A stretch of DNA of 64,000 bases, from NCBI GenBank assembly GCA_963782555.1, contig CAWAKB010000005.1, forward strand, positions 1 through 64,000, given 5' to 3'. The notes under the pieces were generated by a model that was not told the DNA's origin, ran no database searches, and worked only from the letters and a program-made list of their open reading frames with translations. The DNA comes from Hyphomicrobium_A sp963782555. GTDB taxonomy: Bacteria; Pseudomonadota; Alphaproteobacteria; Rhizobiales; Hyphomicrobiaceae. How positions within the stretch are numbered: position 1 is the first letter of the stretch; every line of letters begins with the position of its first letter. Positions 62,419 through 64,000 of the stretch are shown one piece after another. The position numbers were made by a program, and so were the translations under genes.

Positions 62419-63357
62419 ATGGCGCACGGCAAACCCTCCAGAGAGCATATGCAAGGCATCGGGCATCGAGGGTCCGACGTCCGTCTTGAGCTGCTCGAGA
62501 GCGCCGGCTTTCCCGACTACGCGCTGATAGACTCAGGTGATGGGCGCAAGCTCGAGCGCTTCGGCAAGATCGTCGTCGACCGTCCCGAGCCGCAGGCCTT
62601 GTGGCGCCCGCGGCTCGACAAGCGCGGCTGGGACAAGGCGCATGCGGTGTTCTCCGGCTCGGAAGAGGAGGATAAGGGGCGCTGGCGCGTCGACAGGCCG
62701 GTGCCCGAGAGCTGGCCGGTCAAGGTGCGCGACGTGACGATGCTGTGCCGCCTGTCGAGCTTCCGGCACATGGGGCTGTTTCCCGAGCAGCTGCCGCACT
62801 GGGAGTGGATGCTCGCGCGCTTGGCCGAGATCCGCGACGAGCCTCCGCGCGTGCTCAATCTCTTCGCCTATACCGGCGCGGCGTCGCTGCTGGCGGCGGC
62901 GGCCGGCGCGCAGGTGACCCACGTCGATGCCTCCAAGAAGGCGATCGCGTGGGGCAAGGAGAACCAAGCCGCCTCCACGCTCGGCACCGCGCCGATCCGC
63001 TGGATCCTCGATGACGCGCAGAAGTTCGCCGCGCGCGAGGTGAGGCGCGGCAAGACCTATCACCTGATCCTGGTCGACCCGCCCAAGTACGGTCGCGGGC
63101 CCGACGGCGAGGTGTGGGATCTCTTTGAGCACCTGCCCGGGCTCTTGCGCTCGTGCGCGGCGCTGCTCGATCCGTCGCGCGCCGCGCTGGTGCTGACGAT
63201 CTACGCCATCCGCGCCTCCGCGCTCGCCTTCGACCAGCTCGCCCGCGAGGTGCTGGAGAAGCGCGGCGGCAGCTTTGCCTCCGGCGAGCTTGCCATCCGC
63301 GAGGCGGACGGGGGGCGCCTCATGCCGGCCTCGCTTTTCACCCGGTGGGTGTCATGA
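62419..63357 (+). CDS. class I SAM-dependent RNA methyltransferase (RlmI/RlmK-like)
   Basis: A 312-residue methyltransferase. Its catalytic domain has FRHMGLFPEQLPHWEWML, the SAM loop VLNLFAYTGAASLLAAAAGA, the acidic end VTHVDASKKAIAWGKENQAA, RWILDDAQKFAAREVRRG and the motif LILVDPPKYGRGPDGEVWDL. These resemble the methyltransferase half of RlmI/RlmK 23S rRNA enzymes, without their N-terminal PUA domain. The RNA target is not fixed by sequence. A TrmH-family RNA methyltransferase gene follows, about 270 bases on. Confidence 0.87.
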   Translation: MAHGKPSREHMQGIGHRGSDVRLELLESAGFPDYALIDSGDGRKLERFGKIVVDRPEPQALWRPRLDKRGWDKAHAVFSGSEEEDKGRWRVDRPVPESWPVKVRDVTMLCRLSSFRHMGLFPEQLPHWEWMLARLAEIRDEPPRVLNLFAYTGAASLLAAAAGAQVTHVDASKKAIAWGKENQAASTLGTAPIRWILDDAQKFAAREVRRGKTYHLILVDPPKYGRGPDGEVWDLFEHLPGLLRSCAALLDPSRAALVLTIYAIRASALAFDQLAREVLEKRGGSFASGELAIREADGGRLMPASLFTRWVS

Positions 63358-63416
63358 CGGTTGAGGGTGGTGCAATGGATAGATCGGGACTCTCAGCAGG
63401 CACCGCTTCTGCCAAC

Positions 63417-63446
63417 CGTCTTCCCGCTGAAGAGCGGGACCCACGC
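63417..63446 (-). repeat. intergenic hairpin repeat, copy 3
   Basis: CGTC-TTCCCGCT-GAAG-AGCGGGACCCACGC, the same unit as 21935-21964 with one base changed, read on the minus strand. It forms a strong hairpin. Confidence 0.75.
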
Positions 63447-63557
63447 CAGCTTCAACAATCTCTCTTGGCAGCGACTGCGAGCAACCGCGCCACAGTACGC
63501 TACAAGAACTGTGTTTCGCTGGTCCAAATCACGTCTGCGTCGCGAGGGTGGAGACTT

Positions 63558-63587
63558 GCGTGGGTCCCGGCCTGCGCCGGGATGACG
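63558..63587 (+). repeat. intergenic hairpin repeat, copy 4
   Basis: GCGTGGGTCCCG, loop GCCTGCGC, CGGGATGACG, the same unit as 21871-21900 with one base changed. With copy 3 it flanks about 110 bases of spacer between the two RNA methyltransferase genes, in the inverse order to the 21.9-kb pair. Confidence 0.75.
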
Positions 63588-63631
63588 TTTGGAGGAGGCG
63601 AGCGGCGGCACGCAGGCGGCGGGGGATGCGC

Positions 63632-64000
63632 ATGACGCTGGCGTCGAAGGCGATCACCAGCTTGCAGAACGAGCGCGTCAAGGCGATCCGCGCGCTCGAG
63701 ATGCGCAAAGCACGCAAACAGACGGGGCTGTTCGTCGCCGAGGGCGCCTCGATCCTGATCACCGCGCGCGATCGCGGCTTCAAACCGGAGACGCTTGTCT
63801 ACAAGGCGGGCTCGGACACGGGCAGCGTGGCGCGCGGGCTCGTCGACTGGGCCTTGAGCGCGGGCGCGGAGTGCCTGGAGGTCTCCGAGGCCGTGCTCGG
63901 CAAGCTCGCCTCGAAGGACAATCCGCAGAGCATGCTCGCCGTGTTCCGCCAGCGCTGGGTGGCGCTGCCTGACGCCAAGAGGGCGCCGCGCGCCGACGTC
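63632..64000 (+). CDS. TrmH/SpoU-family RNA 2'-O-methyltransferase, N-terminal part (cut by the window edge)
   Basis: An open frame from ATG 63632 (or 63626) runs off the end of the window. The 123 visible residues match the SpoU substrate-binding domain: AITSLQNERVKAIRALEMRK, QTGLFVAEGASILITARDRG and LEVSEAVLGKLASKDNPQSM. The knotted SAM-binding domain should follow beyond 64000. Such enzymes methylate ribose in rRNA or tRNA; which one cannot be told. Confidence 0.85.
   Translation, partial: MTLASKAITSLQNERVKAIRALEMRKARKQTGLFVAEGASILITARDRGFKPETLVYKAGSDTGSVARGLVDWALSAGAECLEVSEAVLGKLASKDNPQSMLAVFRQRWVALPDAKRAPRADV

Overview
The window reads as one stretch of a high-GC alphaproteobacterial chromosome, most likely order Hyphomicrobiales (Rhizobiales), possibly close to Hyphomicrobiaceae. 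The basis is gene order: aat-accC-accB-aroQ-(DsbA-like)-(M48 protease)-aminotransferase, rne-amiC-mrcA-prfB and guaB-(MAPEG)-(RsmB-like)-guaA are arrangements I associate with that order. No search was run, so genus is not claimed.

Layout. 0-3.4 kb: a Spy/CpxP-like protein, a lone receiver domain, and a truncated, frameshifted serine recombinase next to tRNA-Gln(CTG). 3.5-9.9 kb: M15 peptidase, ppx, rlmE, an alpha/beta hydrolase, an exported beta carbonic anhydrase and small proteins. 10-21 kb: guaB, MAPEG protein, RsmB-like methyltransferase, a methyltransferase/ATP-grasp fusion overlapping tspO, an Aat paralogue, guaA. 21.1-27.6 kb is the accessory region. It begins at the 3' end of guaA and carries further copies of that 3' end at about 22.0 and 24.5 kb, a TIGR02391-type protein, an AraC regulator, a broken glyoxalase-like gene, a dihydrofolate-reductase-like gene between 67-bp direct repeats, an esterase gene whose middle is inverted, and a duplicated ArsR/SRPBCC unit. 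27.6-47.6 kb is core: fatty-acid and shikimate genes, envelope protease, RNase E, cell-wall amidase, PBP1A, RF2. 47.8-64 kb: outer-membrane protein, a VPEID-CTERM-like small protein, RF3, a sulfite dehydrogenase/cytochrome pair, a lanthanide-type PQQ alcohol dehydrogenase with its cytochrome c, ankyrin protein, P450, DUF1275 protein, K+ channel and two RNA methyltransferases, the last cut by the window edge.

Functionally the window holds both ends of guanine nucleotide synthesis (guaB, guaA), the biotin carboxylase half of acetyl-CoA carboxylase, peptidoglycan synthesis and cleavage (mrcA, amiC), translation termination (prfB with its programmed frameshift, prfC) and several RNA methyltransferases. 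Two periplasmic oxidations, of alcohol and probably sulfite, are each paired with a c-type cytochrome that would pass electrons to the respiratory chain.

A caution runs through the annotation. Single-base frame breaks occur in guaB, mrcA, aroQ, a NUDIX gene, a glyoxalase-like gene and possibly a receiver gene. Several of these genes are normally indispensable, so consensus indel errors are as likely as true pseudogenes, and reads should settle this before biology is inferred.
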